9,041 nt of DNA from Alkalibaculum bacchi (GTDB taxonomy: Bacteria > Bacillota > Clostridia > Eubacteriales > Alkalibacteraceae). Below are positions 1 through 7,322 of this stretch, in pieces. The DNA is taken from NCBI RefSeq assembly GCF_937875145.1, contig NZ_CALNCS010000048.1, positions 1-9,041 on the forward strand, read 5' to 3'. Each line of letters opens with the position of its first letter. Within the stretch, counting starts at the first letter, position 1. The notes below the pieces were generated by a model. That model was not told the origin of the DNA and searched no databases. It saw only the letters and a list, made by a program, of their open reading frames with translations. Made by a program: the position numbers and the translations under genes.

Positions 1-160
1 CTGCCTCGCACATCTGGTCGGCCTCGGCAGACATCACGCCGTTCACGACGTCCTCGGCCATGCGCCTGAGGAGCTCCTGCAGGTTGATGGCGCCGTCCTC
101 GAACCTCGGCATGGTAAGATCGGCCGTCCCGGTCTCTGGTATAGTCTGCATTGCGGTCAT
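1..160 (-). CDS. IS256/Mutator-type transposase, N-terminal part (runs off left edge)
   Basis: This is the first 53 codons of a transposase of the IS256 family (Mutator type, DDE recombinase), which moves its own insertion sequence by cutting and joining DNA at the terminal repeats. The protein begins MTAMQTIPETG and passes through a helical stretch (INLQELLRRMAEDVV, residues 25-39) into MSAEADQMCEA (residues 43-53), which resembles the lead-in to the conserved GNSRNGYRER region of IS256 transposases; that region lies beyond the edge. The frame is open to position 1. The start at 160 is supported by a purine-rich GGAAAGGA just upstream. Codon use is GC-rich, unlike the operon to its right. 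A related, decayed copy lies at 7437. Whether the rest of the gene is intact cannot be seen. Confidence 0.82.
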   Translation of the reverse strand, partial: MTAMQTIPETGTADLTMPRFEDGAINLQELLRRMAEDVVNGVMSAEADQMCEA

Positions 161-233
161 CGTCCTTTCCACGAATCCGATCTGTCGCGATTTCAGATTC
201 TAGACGATGGCCGTTTCCTATGCCTCTTGGGCC

Positions 234-260
234 TCTCCCTTTCTTACACCAACTTTCTCG
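234..260 (-). repeat. Likely terminal inverted repeat of the left IS256-type element
   Basis: Read on the minus strand this stretch is GAGAAAGTTGGTGTAAG followed by AAAGGGAGA. It closely matches GAAAGTTAGTGTGTAAG and GGGAGA upstream of the right-hand IS256-type copy (7325-7346). Both precede an MTAM start. Between repeat and start the two copies also share GGCCATCG (205-212 here, 7381-7388 there) and CGGATTCG near the ribosome binding site. The outer edge of the element probably lies at about 260-275, but no target duplication can be tested. Confidence 0.55.
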
Positions 261-411
261 ACACGATCGAATGTGTTCCTTGGAATGTCCGCACCCCGTA
301 CCGGACACGCCTCGAACGGCGCAGGATACCCCTGAGTCAAAACCCAGCCGAACACTTCTTCGCAGCTCGCCAATCTAGGAAAACGGCCTCACGAGGAGAT
401 CTCTATAATGG
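261..411. other. GC-richer stretch between IS end and operon terminator, no recognised gene
   Basis: This stretch keeps the GC-rich character of the left IS. I can place no protein family on any frame: the plus-strand frames open here give proline- and arginine-rich translations typical of noise. The AT-rich operon DNA begins at about 448. A TATAAT string stands at 404-409 on the plus strand without a convincing -35 box. It may be old host DNA or a remnant of another element. Confidence 0.4.
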
Positions 412-447
412 AAAAAGGGCGTCCAACTAAGTGCTGGAACGCTCTTT
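412..447 (-). terminator. Candidate rho-independent terminator downstream of gatY
   Basis: Read on the minus strand, AAAGAGCGTTC and GACGCCCTTT can pair into a stem of about 11 positions with one A-C mismatch and one U-G wobble, around a loop of about 11 bases. It is followed by a T run (five T in all, three of them in the stem). On the plus strand the arms AAAGGGCGT (414-422) and ACGCTCTTT (439-447) pair over 9 positions with one G-U wobble. It lies about 120 bases after the gatY stop, the right place to end the operon transcript. The T tract is short, so it is only a candidate. Confidence 0.42.
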
Positions 448-567
448 CGTGTTTATTTGTTCAGCTGGGATTTGGATTCAACCAAACAAAATCATCATTT
501 GCCCACAGTGCAGATCTTTGGTACAAAATCTTATACATATATACCTAATGTGTAGTGAATTTATCAC
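448..567. other. AT-rich tail between terminator candidate and gatY stop
   Basis: No gene is recognisable. Two small dyads are present (AGTGA/TCACT at 553-568, overlapping the gatY stop, and TTTGG/CCAAA near 471-486). Neither is followed by a T run, so I do not call them terminators. Confidence 0.4.
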
Positions 568-1419
568 TTATGCTTTATTAGCTGAACCTAAATTATCCAT
601 ATGGGACTTAACTACTGCAACAATCTCTTCCATTCCAAGAGAAGAAGGCTTTTTGGGGTCGAAGCAAGATGGACTAGATTTCATATATCCCATGAAACCG
701 TGCGTAAATGCCTGACGAAGTTCAGTTGCATAGTTAACTTTACAAATTCCGTTGTCAATAGCTGCTTTAACTTGATCATCAGGAACGCCAGATGTTCCAT
801 GCAATACAAGAGGGATTTTAATTTTAGAACGTATTTCCCTTAAAATTTTCTGTTCAATATGAGGAATCCCCTTATAAACACCATGAGCAGTACCAACACC
901 AACGGCTAGACTTGTACAACTGGTACGTAAAACAAATTCAGCGGCTTGATCTGGATCTGTATAAGGATTTTCACCCATTGAAGCAGGTCCATCGTCTTCC
1001 TTCCCACCAACTTTACCAAGTTCGGCTTCGACTGGAAGCTGAATTGCCTGGGCGACTTTTGTAACAGATGCAGTCAAAGCTATATTATCTTCAAAAGATA
1101 GGTGACTACCATCGATCATAATAGATGTATACCCGGATCGAATAGCCTGAACACAGCGATCAAAACCATCACCATGATCTAAATGTAAGGCTATAGGGAC
1201 ATCAGCATATTCAGCTGCAGTGCGTACTATAGATGCAAAATAATCAAGTGATGCATATCTAATAGTGCCTGGTGTAGTTTGTAAAATAACAGGTGAATGC
1301 TTTTCTTTAGCAGCTTTTACAACAGCCATGACAAACTCAAGATTTTCTATATTAAAAGCCCCCACAGCATAATGACCTTCTTGGGCTTTAAGCAGCATTT
1401 CTTTGGTCGATACAAGCAT
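568..1419 (-). CDS. gatY: Class II ketose-bisphosphate aldolase, GatY/KbaY type (tagatose- or fructose-1,6-bisphosphate aldolase)
   Basis: This cytoplasmic, zinc-dependent class II aldolase is predicted to cleave tagatose-1,6-bisphosphate to dihydroxyacetone phosphate and glyceraldehyde-3-phosphate, the last step of the galactitol route. The 283-residue length matches E. coli GatY/KbaY. Visible landmarks are LDHGD with catalytic Asp81 and zinc ligand His82, EAELG (131-135), GTAHG with zinc ligand His179, LHGTSG with His207, and NYATEL (229-234). The frame extends to a GTG at 1470, but I chose the ATG at 1419: it is preceded by GAAGGGAAAGAAG and gives MLVSTKEMLLKAQ, which aligns with the E. 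coli GatY start MYVVSTKQML. It is last in the operon, separated from lacX by 515 bases, so it may have its own promoter. No GatZ partner is seen, and a fructose-bisphosphate aldolase role is possible. Confidence 0.88.
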   Translation of the reverse strand: MLVSTKEMLLKAQEGHYAVGAFNIENLEFVMAVVKAAKEKHSPVILQTTPGTIRYASLDYFASIVRTAAEYADVPIALHLDHGDGFDRCVQAIRSGYTSIMIDGSHLSFEDNIALTASVTKVAQAIQLPVEAELGKVGGKEDDGPASMGENPYTDPDQAAEFVLRTSCTSLAVGVGTAHGVYKGIPHIEQKILREIRSKIKIPLVLHGTSGVPDDQVKAAIDNGICKVNYATELRQAFTHGFMGYMKSSPSCFDPKKPSSLGMEEIVAVVKSHMDNLGSANKA

Positions 1420-1934
1420 AAAGTCTTCTTTCCCTTCAAAAACAATGGCTATTAATAGCTCTAGCACCACACCTTCTTATTTTTACTTATATAAAAGAAG
1501 ATATGGTATTACTGAACTAGGCAAATTATGAATACTCAAAGAAGCAAAAACAAAAGTAAAATTAAGAATAGGGATTTTCTTTTGATATCTATTGGTCCGT
1601 TGCCTTTCTTTGCTCTAACTAGAAAGAAAAGAAAAAAATACATTTCAATCATAAATGATTTAAATATTTCTAAAATACATAAGGACACTAGACGTTTACA
1701 AGAAATAAAAAGCGTAAGGCTTAGTATATAGAATTAAAGATAGGAGTTAAGCCATCTCGAACATCTTTCACTTTTAACTTGATGCCCAAATGAGACTACA
1801 GTCCCCGCTATTCTACATTCCAAATTTTTTTCAACCTTCTTAAGAGGAAATATTGGACACCAATTTATAACTACACAATACAAATAATCATATCTTAAAT
1901 GTTTATAAAACTCAATTACCTAATTTATTAACAT
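1420..1934. other. Long AT-rich gap between lacX-like gene and gatY
   Basis: This is the only long gap inside the operon. I find no convincing gene. A minus-strand frame without a start codon is open at 1734-1919 (61 codons, translation containing GTVVSFGHQVKSERC) and could be a relic. A plus-strand 67-codon frame at 1528-1731 is lysine-rich and has no good ribosome binding site. A dyad AATCAT-AA-ATGATT lies at 1647-1660. A weak promoter-like pair on the minus strand (TTCAGT, 17 bases, TATATA, near 1485-1515) would serve gatY. Confidence 0.4.
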
Positions 1935-2834
1935 TCATCCAAGCACATGTATGGAAAACCTATACTTTTTCTTTGCATGAGGCGCAAGTATTTGCACATT
2001 GCGCTTATGCTCAAAAATATCATCCTCGTCAGAACATGTAGAAAGACCAAGCCAAGGTTCCAATGCTATAAATGGACCACCATTTGGACTAGACCATAGT
2101 ATAAGATAAGGAAATTCTTTAAAATTAAGCGCTATTCCTACATCCGATTTATGTGATCGCAAAGATACCTTTCTTGATTTAAGCTCATCTAAAATCACCA
2201 TATCTTTATAAAATAACTTATGGGAAAGTTCAAGATATCGAGTGTTAGATAATATTTTTACACGATGTGCCATATCAACTAACCCAGTTTCACTAATTGA
2301 TATTGGCGATGTACAATCTTCTTCTCTTTCAAATTCAAGATAATAATCGTTATAGACTTCTCCCGACATAAGGGGACAATTAAAGCCAGGATGCCCCCCT
2401 ACAAAAAAAGGCATTTTAATATCATTAGAATTCTCAACTTCAAGAACGAACTCTACTGTCTTCCCTTCAACAAGATAAGTAGCATGAAGAATAAAATCAT
2501 AAGGAAAAGCATCTCGCGAAACATCATCGGATGCAAACAAGAATGTCATAGTAGAATTACTAATTGATTCGAGTTTCCATTTGCGTTTCCTCACAATTCC
2601 ATGACGAGGCATTATAGTATGTTTAGAAGATCCAATAGTTGCTCTATTATTCCTAATACTTCCGCATATTGGAAATAGTATTGGTGCAGTACCACTCCAA
2701 TAAGTTTTATTTCCTTGCCATAAATATTCAATTCCTTTAGCATCCTTAACGGAAGTTAATGCGCCACCTAAAATAGATGCAGATACATTTAACGAGTCAC
2801 TTGAAATTGAATAAACTCTATCTACATCCTTCAT
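1935..2834 (-). CDS. lacX: Aldose 1-epimerase, LacX-like (GalM/mutarotase superfamily)
   Basis: A 299-residue member of the galactose mutarotase superfamily, cytoplasmic, most like the LacX subgroup encoded with tagatose-6-phosphate pathway genes in lactococcal lac operons. Family members interconvert alpha and beta anomers of free or phosphorylated aldoses; the exact substrate of LacX is not settled. Landmarks are YLWQGN (37-42), FPICGSIRNN with Arg61, PRHGIVR with His78, GGHPGFNCPL with the presumed catalytic His148, and ALEPWLG with the presumed catalytic base Glu259. The ATG at 2834 lies three bases after the kinase stop, with AGAGGGG about ten bases upstream inside the kinase end, so the two genes are translationally close. 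Length is normal and there is no damage. Its place next to a PfkB kinase supports a tagatose pathway, though one-to-one orthology with lacX is inferred. Confidence 0.8.
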   Translation of the reverse strand: MKDVDRVYSISSDSLNVSASILGGALTSVKDAKGIEYLWQGNKTYWSGTAPILFPICGSIRNNRATIGSSKHTIMPRHGIVRKRKWKLESISNSTMTFLFASDDVSRDAFPYDFILHATYLVEGKTVEFVLEVENSNDIKMPFFVGGHPGFNCPLMSGEVYNDYYLEFEREEDCTSPISISETGLVDMAHRVKILSNTRYLELSHKLFYKDMVILDELKSRKVSLRSHKSDVGIALNFKEFPYLILWSSPNGGPFIALEPWLGLSTCSDEDDIFEHKRNVQILAPHAKKKYRFSIHVLG

Positions 2835-2837
2835 ATT

Positions 2838-3782
2838 TTATATTATCCCCTCTTTGATAACATGAATTTTTATCTGTGAAAAAATTCTGTTCTGTTCTTC
2901 AAGATCATATTCTCCAGTGTTTACCGATACTGCAGCAGCAGATCCTACCGATACTGCATAACGGAGGGCGTCTATTGATGGCATCTTTTGCTCAAAAGCT
3001 ATAGCAAAGGCTGCAATCATTGAATCCCCGCATCCAACTGTGTTTTCTACATTAACTTTCGGTGGAGTCGCTTGAAAAATTCCATCTTTACATACGAGCA
3101 AAGCCCCTTCATTCCCAAGAGAAACAACAACATATGCAATGCCCTTTTTATACAACTTTTCCCCGCAGTTAACCACATCATCAAACGAGCGAATCGGAGC
3201 CTTGCTAAGATCCTCCATCTCAGTTTTATTAGGCTTAACCAAAATCGGAAAAGCTTCAATACCCCGCCGCAATGCCTCACCAGACGCATCAAGAATGGCT
3301 AATTTGCCCGCTTTATTTACAATTGATATAAGCCTTTTATATGCATCTTGGCTAATACCTGATGGAAGACTACCTGAAAAGGTAACTATATCTGAATCAG
3401 CAATAATAGAAGGAAATTCTTTCAAATAACGTTCAAATTCTAGCTGGCTTACATCTGCTCCAGGTTCGAGAAACTCAGTCGATCGATAGACCGGATCAAG
3501 TACATTGATGCAACTTCTTGTTTCTCCATTAATATGTCCAAATACGCACTTAATACCATCTGCTTCTGCAAGAAACTCAAGGTATTTGCCATTATAGCCT
3601 CCTACCAATCCAGTTGCCTGTACATCCGATCCAGAGATACTAATTACACGTGCTACGTTTAACCCCTTGCCACCAGCTGTATTTCTCACTTCAGCAACAC
3701 GCATAACCGTCCCATACTCTATTTTTTTTCCCATACGATAAGCTTTATCAATGGATGCGTTAAGCGTAACTGTGGTAATCAT
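2838..3782 (-). CDS. lacC: PfkB-family sugar-phosphate kinase (tagatose-6-phosphate kinase / 1-phosphofructokinase type)
   Basis: A 314-residue ribokinase/PfkB-family kinase of the LacC-FruK-PfkB subgroup. It is predicted to phosphorylate tagatose-6-phosphate, made by the dehydrogenase encoded just upstream, to tagatose-1,6-bisphosphate using ATP. Seen in the protein: the N-terminal TLNASIDKAY typical of the subgroup, the substrate-loop AGGKGLNVAR (36-45), SGSLPSG (136-142), KPNKTE (183-188), and the anion-hole and catalytic-base motif NTVGCGDS (247-254) with Asp253; the usual GAGD is GCGD here. The ATG at 3782 follows GAGGTGAG at a proper distance. The subgroup also contains 1-phosphofructokinase (FruK) and 6-phosphofructokinase II, so substrate is assigned from context, not sequence. 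E. coli gat clusters lack such a gene; lactococcal lac clusters have it. Confidence 0.8.
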   Translation of the reverse strand: MITTVTLNASIDKAYRMGKKIEYGTVMRVAEVRNTAGGKGLNVARVISISGSDVQATGLVGGYNGKYLEFLAEADGIKCVFGHINGETRSCINVLDPVYRSTEFLEPGADVSQLEFERYLKEFPSIIADSDIVTFSGSLPSGISQDAYKRLISIVNKAGKLAILDASGEALRRGIEAFPILVKPNKTEMEDLSKAPIRSFDDVVNCGEKLYKKGIAYVVVSLGNEGALLVCKDGIFQATPPKVNVENTVGCGDSMIAAFAIAFEQKMPSIDALRYAVSVGSAAAVSVNTGEYDLEEQNRIFSQIKIHVIKEGII

Positions 3783-3802
3783 AATCTCACCTCTTTGTAA
3801 AA

Positions 3803-4849
3803 TTAAATTTCAGAATCAATAAGAATTTTGCCCTTAATTCTATTAGGATATTTAAAAGCTGAAAATGCATCAGCAATTTTGCTCAATGGGTATATTTTGA
3901 ATATTATATTTTTATATTTTAGTTGCCCAGTTGCAAAAAAGTGCGCAATCGCGCTCCATTCGTGCCCTGGGAAAGGAGCTGAGTAACTCATCCAAGAACC
4001 TGTAACTACAGCTTCCTTGCGATTTATTTGTTCCCATTCATCAATGGAAAAAGTAACTGCGCTGGTTGGAGTACCGATATAACATATTTTGCCTTTGTTC
4101 CCAACGAGCGAAAATGGCATCTTAATAGTAGGAACAGCTCCTGAGGTACCATATACATAGTCGAAACCATTGCCATTAGTCAATCTCATTGCTTGATCCA
4201 TGTAATTAGAATTTAAGGTATTTATTACCGCATCAGCGCCAAGTTTTTTTGCTGCTTCAAGGCGATCCCCATCAATATCAAAAGCTATAACTTTTGAAGC
4301 ACCAAAAATTTTTGCCAACTGCATAGTAAATAATCCTATAGTCCCCGCGCCAACTATTGCAACAGTACAGCCACCGTTATAATCAATACGTTCGACTCCA
4401 TGTAATGCAATTGTCGCTGGCTCAAAAAGGGCAGCTTGCTCAAATGAAATTAGATCGCTAATTTTTATAGCATTTGCTTCTGGAACACAGACATACTCTG
4501 CAAAGCTCCCGAAAACACGAGATCCTATAAAGATATAATGCTTACACAGCGAAAAATTGCCTCGCTTACAGTCATCGCATTTCATACAAGGCTCAAGTGG
4601 AATTCCGGCTACACGATCACCAATTTTAAGACTAGTTACACCTTCACCAACTTTTTCAATAACTCCAGAAAACTCATGTCCCAAGACTATAGGGTAAAAA
4701 TGAGCCGCATTTCCATTCACCCGAGGAACATCCGATCCGCAAATCCCTGTGTATTTAACTCTAATTAAAACTTCTCCTGGTTTCGGTATAGGAGTAGCAA
4801 TCTCCTCATACCGAATATCCTCACGAGCATGAACTACCCCAGCTTTCAT
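3803..4849 (-). CDS. gatD: Galactitol-1-phosphate 5-dehydrogenase-like zinc alcohol dehydrogenase
   Basis: A 348-residue medium-chain dehydrogenase/reductase, cytoplasmic, predicted to oxidise galactitol-1-phosphate to tagatose-6-phosphate with NAD. E. coli GatD has 346 residues. The catalytic zinc ligands are visible as Cys37 (GICGSD), His58 with Glu59 (GHEFSG) and Glu142 (LFEPATIALHG). The structural zinc lobe has Cys88, Cys91, Cys94 and Cys102. The Rossmann fold carries GAGTIG (166-171) with Asp190 at the end of the second strand, which favours NAD over NADP. GSWMSYSAPFPGHEW matches the GSWMNYSSPWPGQEW of E. coli GatD. The frame opens at an ATG at 4870, but AGGAG lies inside that extension (4860-4864) ten bases before the ATG at 4849, giving MKAGVVHARED, so I chose 4849. 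Other polyol-phosphate substrates cannot be excluded. Confidence 0.84.
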   Translation of the reverse strand: MKAGVVHAREDIRYEEIATPIPKPGEVLIRVKYTGICGSDVPRVNGNAAHFYPIVLGHEFSGVIEKVGEGVTSLKIGDRVAGIPLEPCMKCDDCKRGNFSLCKHYIFIGSRVFGSFAEYVCVPEANAIKISDLISFEQAALFEPATIALHGVERIDYNGGCTVAIVGAGTIGLFTMQLAKIFGASKVIAFDIDGDRLEAAKKLGADAVINTLNSNYMDQAMRLTNGNGFDYVYGTSGAVPTIKMPFSLVGNKGKICYIGTPTSAVTFSIDEWEQINRKEAVVTGSWMSYSAPFPGHEWSAIAHFFATGQLKYKNIIFKIYPLSKIADAFSAFKYPNRIKGKILIDSEI

Positions 4850-4987
4850 AATAATCTTTCTCCTAGCCATTCAAAATTTAAGAAATAAGACATAAAATCA
4901 ACTGAATATATTTTCGGTTTATTCCAATTTATTTTACTAGGATACTTACACACTTAAGTTATTCTTAAAAGATCGAATATTCCTTTT
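4850..4987. other. gatC-gatD intergenic spacer
   Basis: This AT-rich spacer holds the gatD ribosome binding site (AGGAG, complement of 4860-4864). A small dyad TTAAG-ttatt-CTTAA sits at 4954-4968, too weak to call a terminator. I see no gene. Confidence 0.4.
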
Positions 4988-6361
4988 TTAACTTTCTTTT
5001 TCAATTTCTTTGGCTGCAATTTTTGCAGAAAGTTTTTTTGAGTAATATGCCGACATTATAATACAAGCAGCATATGGAATGCCTATTACAAGTAATGCAG
5101 GCAAATTCTGTAATGTGAAAATTTGAGTAATGATATATGTTAGTGGAGCACCGCCTTGATCGAGCGCGGCTATAGTAGTACCTGCATCAATCGAAGCCGT
5201 TGAAACACCAAGCGCTGTAACCCAGGGTATAGTCTGGTTAGCAATCCAAATAGTAATTGCCATAATTAATGATCCGGAAAAAAGGGTGCGAAATAGATTG
5301 CCTTTATGTATGCCAACTGCAATTGCAATAAAGAAGCTGATAGTTGCAAGATCACCAAAAGGAAGAACGCGATTTCCAGGAATAAGTACAGCTATAAGCA
5401 GCGTAATTGGAATGAAAATAAGTCCTGCTGTTACAACCTGAGGATCTCCAAGCAGAATAGCCGGATCAAGTCCAATATAGTATTCACGTCCGCCAAACTT
5501 TTCATTCATAAATTTCTTTGCTGCTTCGGAAAGAGGTAAAAGACCATCCATGATACATTTAACAATTTTTGGCATTAATACCATAACTGCGGCCATATTA
5601 ATACCTAATGCAAGAAAACCTGCAAGGTCATAACCCGCGAGAAGGCCAATAATGGAACCAAGAACGAAGCCAATAACCACAGGCTCACCCATAACACCAA
5701 TTTTTTCTTGCAAAGTATCAGCATTAATATCAATATTACGAAGACCGGGAATGCGATCTATAACCCAATCAACAAAGACTGCGTAGGGCGCCATATGCGC
5801 TGAATCACCATGAGGAATGGTAATACCATCAAGACCAAAATAATTTTTTATAACTGGAGCCCAAATGTCACCAAGCTTATATGCCACTATTGCATGGATA
5901 GCAACACCTAGAAGGCCAAACCAGTAATTACCAGTTACAACGTACACAATAGCACCCGTGAATGTAAAATGCCAGATATTCCAAATATCAACATTAACTA
6001 CTTTAGTAAGATGCGTAACCAACATAATAATATTAATTATTATGGCCAATGGAATTGCTACTAATGCGATACTTGACTTCCAAGTAACAGGAGAAATACC
6101 AGGCCATCCCTGATCAACCACTGAAAGCGAAAGACCAAATCTTTCGCTCATTGCTTGCGCGGCAGGACCGAGCTCAGAATTCATAAGATTAACGATTAAA
6201 CTCAGACCTACAAAACCAACACCAATCATTAGACCAGCACGAATTGCTTTACTAGGCTTAACGCCTACGATAATACTCAAAATAGCAATAACGATTGGTA
6301 ACATTACAGAAGCGCCCATATCTACTATATACTGCATAAATGCAGAAAATCCTTCGAACAT
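4988..6361 (-). CDS. gatC: PTS galactitol-type EIIC permease
   Basis: The membrane channel of a Gat-family phosphotransferase permease: it takes up galactitol (or a similar hexitol) while EIIB phosphorylates it. The 457 residues are hydrophobic in about ten or more segments across the inner membrane. Family motifs, near-identical to E. coli GatC, include NVDIWNIWHFTFTGA (123-137), IPHGDSAHM (182-190), GEPVVIGFV (225-233), GLDPAILLGDP (297-307), PFGDLATI (334-341) and LDQGGAPLTY (400-409). The frame starts at an ATG at 6367, but AAGGAGGG (complement of 6369-6376) ends one base before that ATG and seven before the ATG at 6361. The latter gives MFEGFSAFMQ, parallel to MFSEVMRYI in E. coli, so I use 6361. 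The C-terminus is lysine- and glutamate-rich. The gene is 67 bases after gatB, and its EIIA and EIIB partners precede it. Confidence 0.9.
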   Translation of the reverse strand: MFEGFSAFMQYIVDMGASVMLPIVIAILSIIVGVKPSKAIRAGLMIGVGFVGLSLIVNLMNSELGPAAQAMSERFGLSLSVVDQGWPGISPVTWKSSIALVAIPLAIIINIIMLVTHLTKVVNVDIWNIWHFTFTGAIVYVVTGNYWFGLLGVAIHAIVAYKLGDIWAPVIKNYFGLDGITIPHGDSAHMAPYAVFVDWVIDRIPGLRNIDINADTLQEKIGVMGEPVVIGFVLGSIIGLLAGYDLAGFLALGINMAAVMVLMPKIVKCIMDGLLPLSEAAKKFMNEKFGGREYYIGLDPAILLGDPQVVTAGLIFIPITLLIAVLIPGNRVLPFGDLATISFFIAIAVGIHKGNLFRTLFSGSLIMAITIWIANQTIPWVTALGVSTASIDAGTTIAALDQGGAPLTYIITQIFTLQNLPALLVIGIPYAACIIMSAYYSKKLSAKIAAKEIEKES

Positions 6362-6368
6362 ATTCATG

Positions 6369-6376
6369 CCCTCCTT
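6369..6376 (-). promoter_or_regulatory. gatC ribosome binding site that decides the start
   Basis: On the minus strand this reads AAGGAGGG, close to the anti-Shine-Dalgarno complement. It sits seven bases from the ATG at 6361 and only one base from the in-frame ATG at 6367, favouring the inner start. Confidence 0.65.
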
Positions 6377-6428
6377 CTTTGGCGCTACAATTTAAAATTA
6401 GTTAAAAACATGTAATGATTATTAAAGT

Positions 6429-6707
6429 TCATTTTCTAAGAACATCTAAGATTTTCTCTTCCAGTTGATCTGTGCCAACGCCTGAAATAAAGGCTGTACC
6501 TGGAATAAGCGGAACACCATAGTCTCGTTTAACCCGAGATGTTGGAACAATAAGCGCTGCGCCATCTAAGTTAGATTGAATCTCAGAAATTCGACATTGA
6601 CAAATATTGATATCTATATCATTTTTTTTTGCAAGCTCTTCTATTGCATTTGCTGCAACAGTAGATGTTGCAACTGCTCCTCCACATGCTACGATAACTT
6701 TTTTCAT
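6429..6707 (-). CDS. gatB: PTS galactitol-type EIIB component
   Basis: A 92-residue cytoplasmic phosphocarrier that passes the phosphate from EIIA to the sugar alcohol entering through EIIC. The N-terminus MKKVIVACGGAVATST contains the phosphorylated Cys8 in the CGGAVATST loop found in E. coli GatB. QCRISEI (37-43) and a late FISGVGTDQLEEKIL stretch also match that family, and the length is almost the same (94 in E. coli). GGGAGGA in the end of gatA (complement of 6713-6719) lies five bases before the start, and the ATG begins one base after the gatA stop, so the two genes are likely translationally coupled. There is no sign of damage. Confidence 0.9.
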   Translation of the reverse strand: MKKVIVACGGAVATSTVAANAIEELAKKNDIDINICQCRISEIQSNLDGAALIVPTSRVKRDYGVPLIPGTAFISGVGTDQLEEKILDVLRK

Positions 6708-6708
6708 G

Positions 6709-7197
6709 CTAATCCTCCCTCTCTTGAGTAACTACAAGTACTTGCTCCTTTCTCTTGATTGTTTGAATAATTTCTTTTGGGTTATTTGAACCCAACAAAC
6801 TGTGAAGTATATTTCTATCTTGGATAATTAATATAATTTGCTTTAATTGATCAATATGCGCATGTGGATCAGTCACAGCAAGCATAAACACGATTCTAAC
6901 TTGTACTGGGTTGTCGGTACCCATTTCATAAAATAAAACTGGATTTTTAAGAATCCCGATACATGTTGCAGTGTTATTCACATGCTCCGCCGAAGTATGT
7001 GGGATTGCTATACCTATACCATTAATATCAAGACCAGTTGGAAATTCTACTTCACGCTCTTTAAGAGCCTGGATATAGCTATTTTTGACGTAACCTTTCT
7101 TGATGAGTGCCCCACCCAATATTTCAAGGACTTCATCTGATGTTTTAGCTTTTACACTAGGAAAAATTAAATTTTCTTCTAGTTCCTCCCAAACCAT
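6709..7197 (-). CDS. gatA: PTS galactitol-type EIIA component
   Basis: A 162-residue EIIA of the mannitol/fructose-nitrogen structural family (PTS_EIIA_2), Gat type. It accepts phosphate from HPr and hands it to GatB in the cytoplasm. The active histidine is His67 in GIAIPHTSAEHV, and EREVEFPTGL (47-56) matches AREAEFPTGI in E. coli GatA (150 residues). The frame can be extended to a TTG at 7212, but GGGGG (complement of 7206-7210) is eight bases before the ATG at 7197, so I take that ATG. It is the first gene of the operon; any promoter lies at 7198-7318. It differs from the nitrogen-PTS EIIA (PtsN) by its partners. It is intact despite lying about 120 bases from a decayed IS. Confidence 0.88.
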   Translation of the reverse strand: MVWEELEENLIFPSVKAKTSDEVLEILGGALIKKGYVKNSYIQALKEREVEFPTGLDINGIGIAIPHTSAEHVNNTATCIGILKNPVLFYEMGTDNPVQVRIVFMLAVTDPHAHIDQLKQIILIIQDRNILHSLLGSNNPKEIIQTIKRKEQVLVVTQERED

Positions 7198-7318
7198 TTC
7201 ATCTGCCCCCAAATTAATAATTCCTATTTCTTTAATTAACCTTATGAAAAAGAGCCAATGAACACAAGCTAAAACTATTTCATAGATTTTGAGATTTACT
7301 TTACTAGCGAAAAAATCG
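7198..7318 (-). promoter_or_regulatory. Upstream leader of the gat operon (promoter region, boxes undecided)
   Basis: This AT-rich leader must hold the operon promoter if the operon is not read from the IS. Candidate minus-strand pairs such as TTGTGT or TTGGCT at -35 with poor -10 boxes near 7215-7270 are too weak to choose between. A short dyad GCGA-aaaaa-TCGC lies at 7307-7319 next to the IS end. I see no perfect CcpA-type operator and no divergent regulator gene. Confidence 0.35.
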
Positions 7319-7322
7319 CGTA

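Noticed and set aside
404..409. TATAAT on the plus strand as a promoter
   Set aside because: There is no acceptable -35 box at the proper spacing and no plus-strand gene follows; it would read against gatY.
553..568. AGTGA/TCACT dyad at the gatY stop as a terminator
   Set aside because: The arms are only five bases, there is no T run and the dyad overlaps the stop codon; the stem at 412-447 is better.
1600..1611. 12-base string TTGCCTTTCTTT whose complement AAAGAAAGGCAA also occurs at 7426-7437 before the right transposase start
   Set aside because: A 12-base purine-rich match is expected by chance a few times in 9 kb, and the flanks do not extend convincingly.
1528..1731. Plus-strand 67-codon frame MNTQRSKNKSK... 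in the lacX-gatY gap
   Set aside because: It is lysine- and isoleucine-rich, as expected from AT-rich noise, has no good ribosome binding site, matches no family I know and opposes the operon.
3047..3429. Several open frames within the kinase gene on both strands
   Set aside because: All overlap the kinase, whose motifs are intact; they are shadows.
4954..4968. TTAAG/CTTAA dyad between gatC and gatD as an internal terminator
   Set aside because: It is a five-base all-weak stem without a T run; too unstable.
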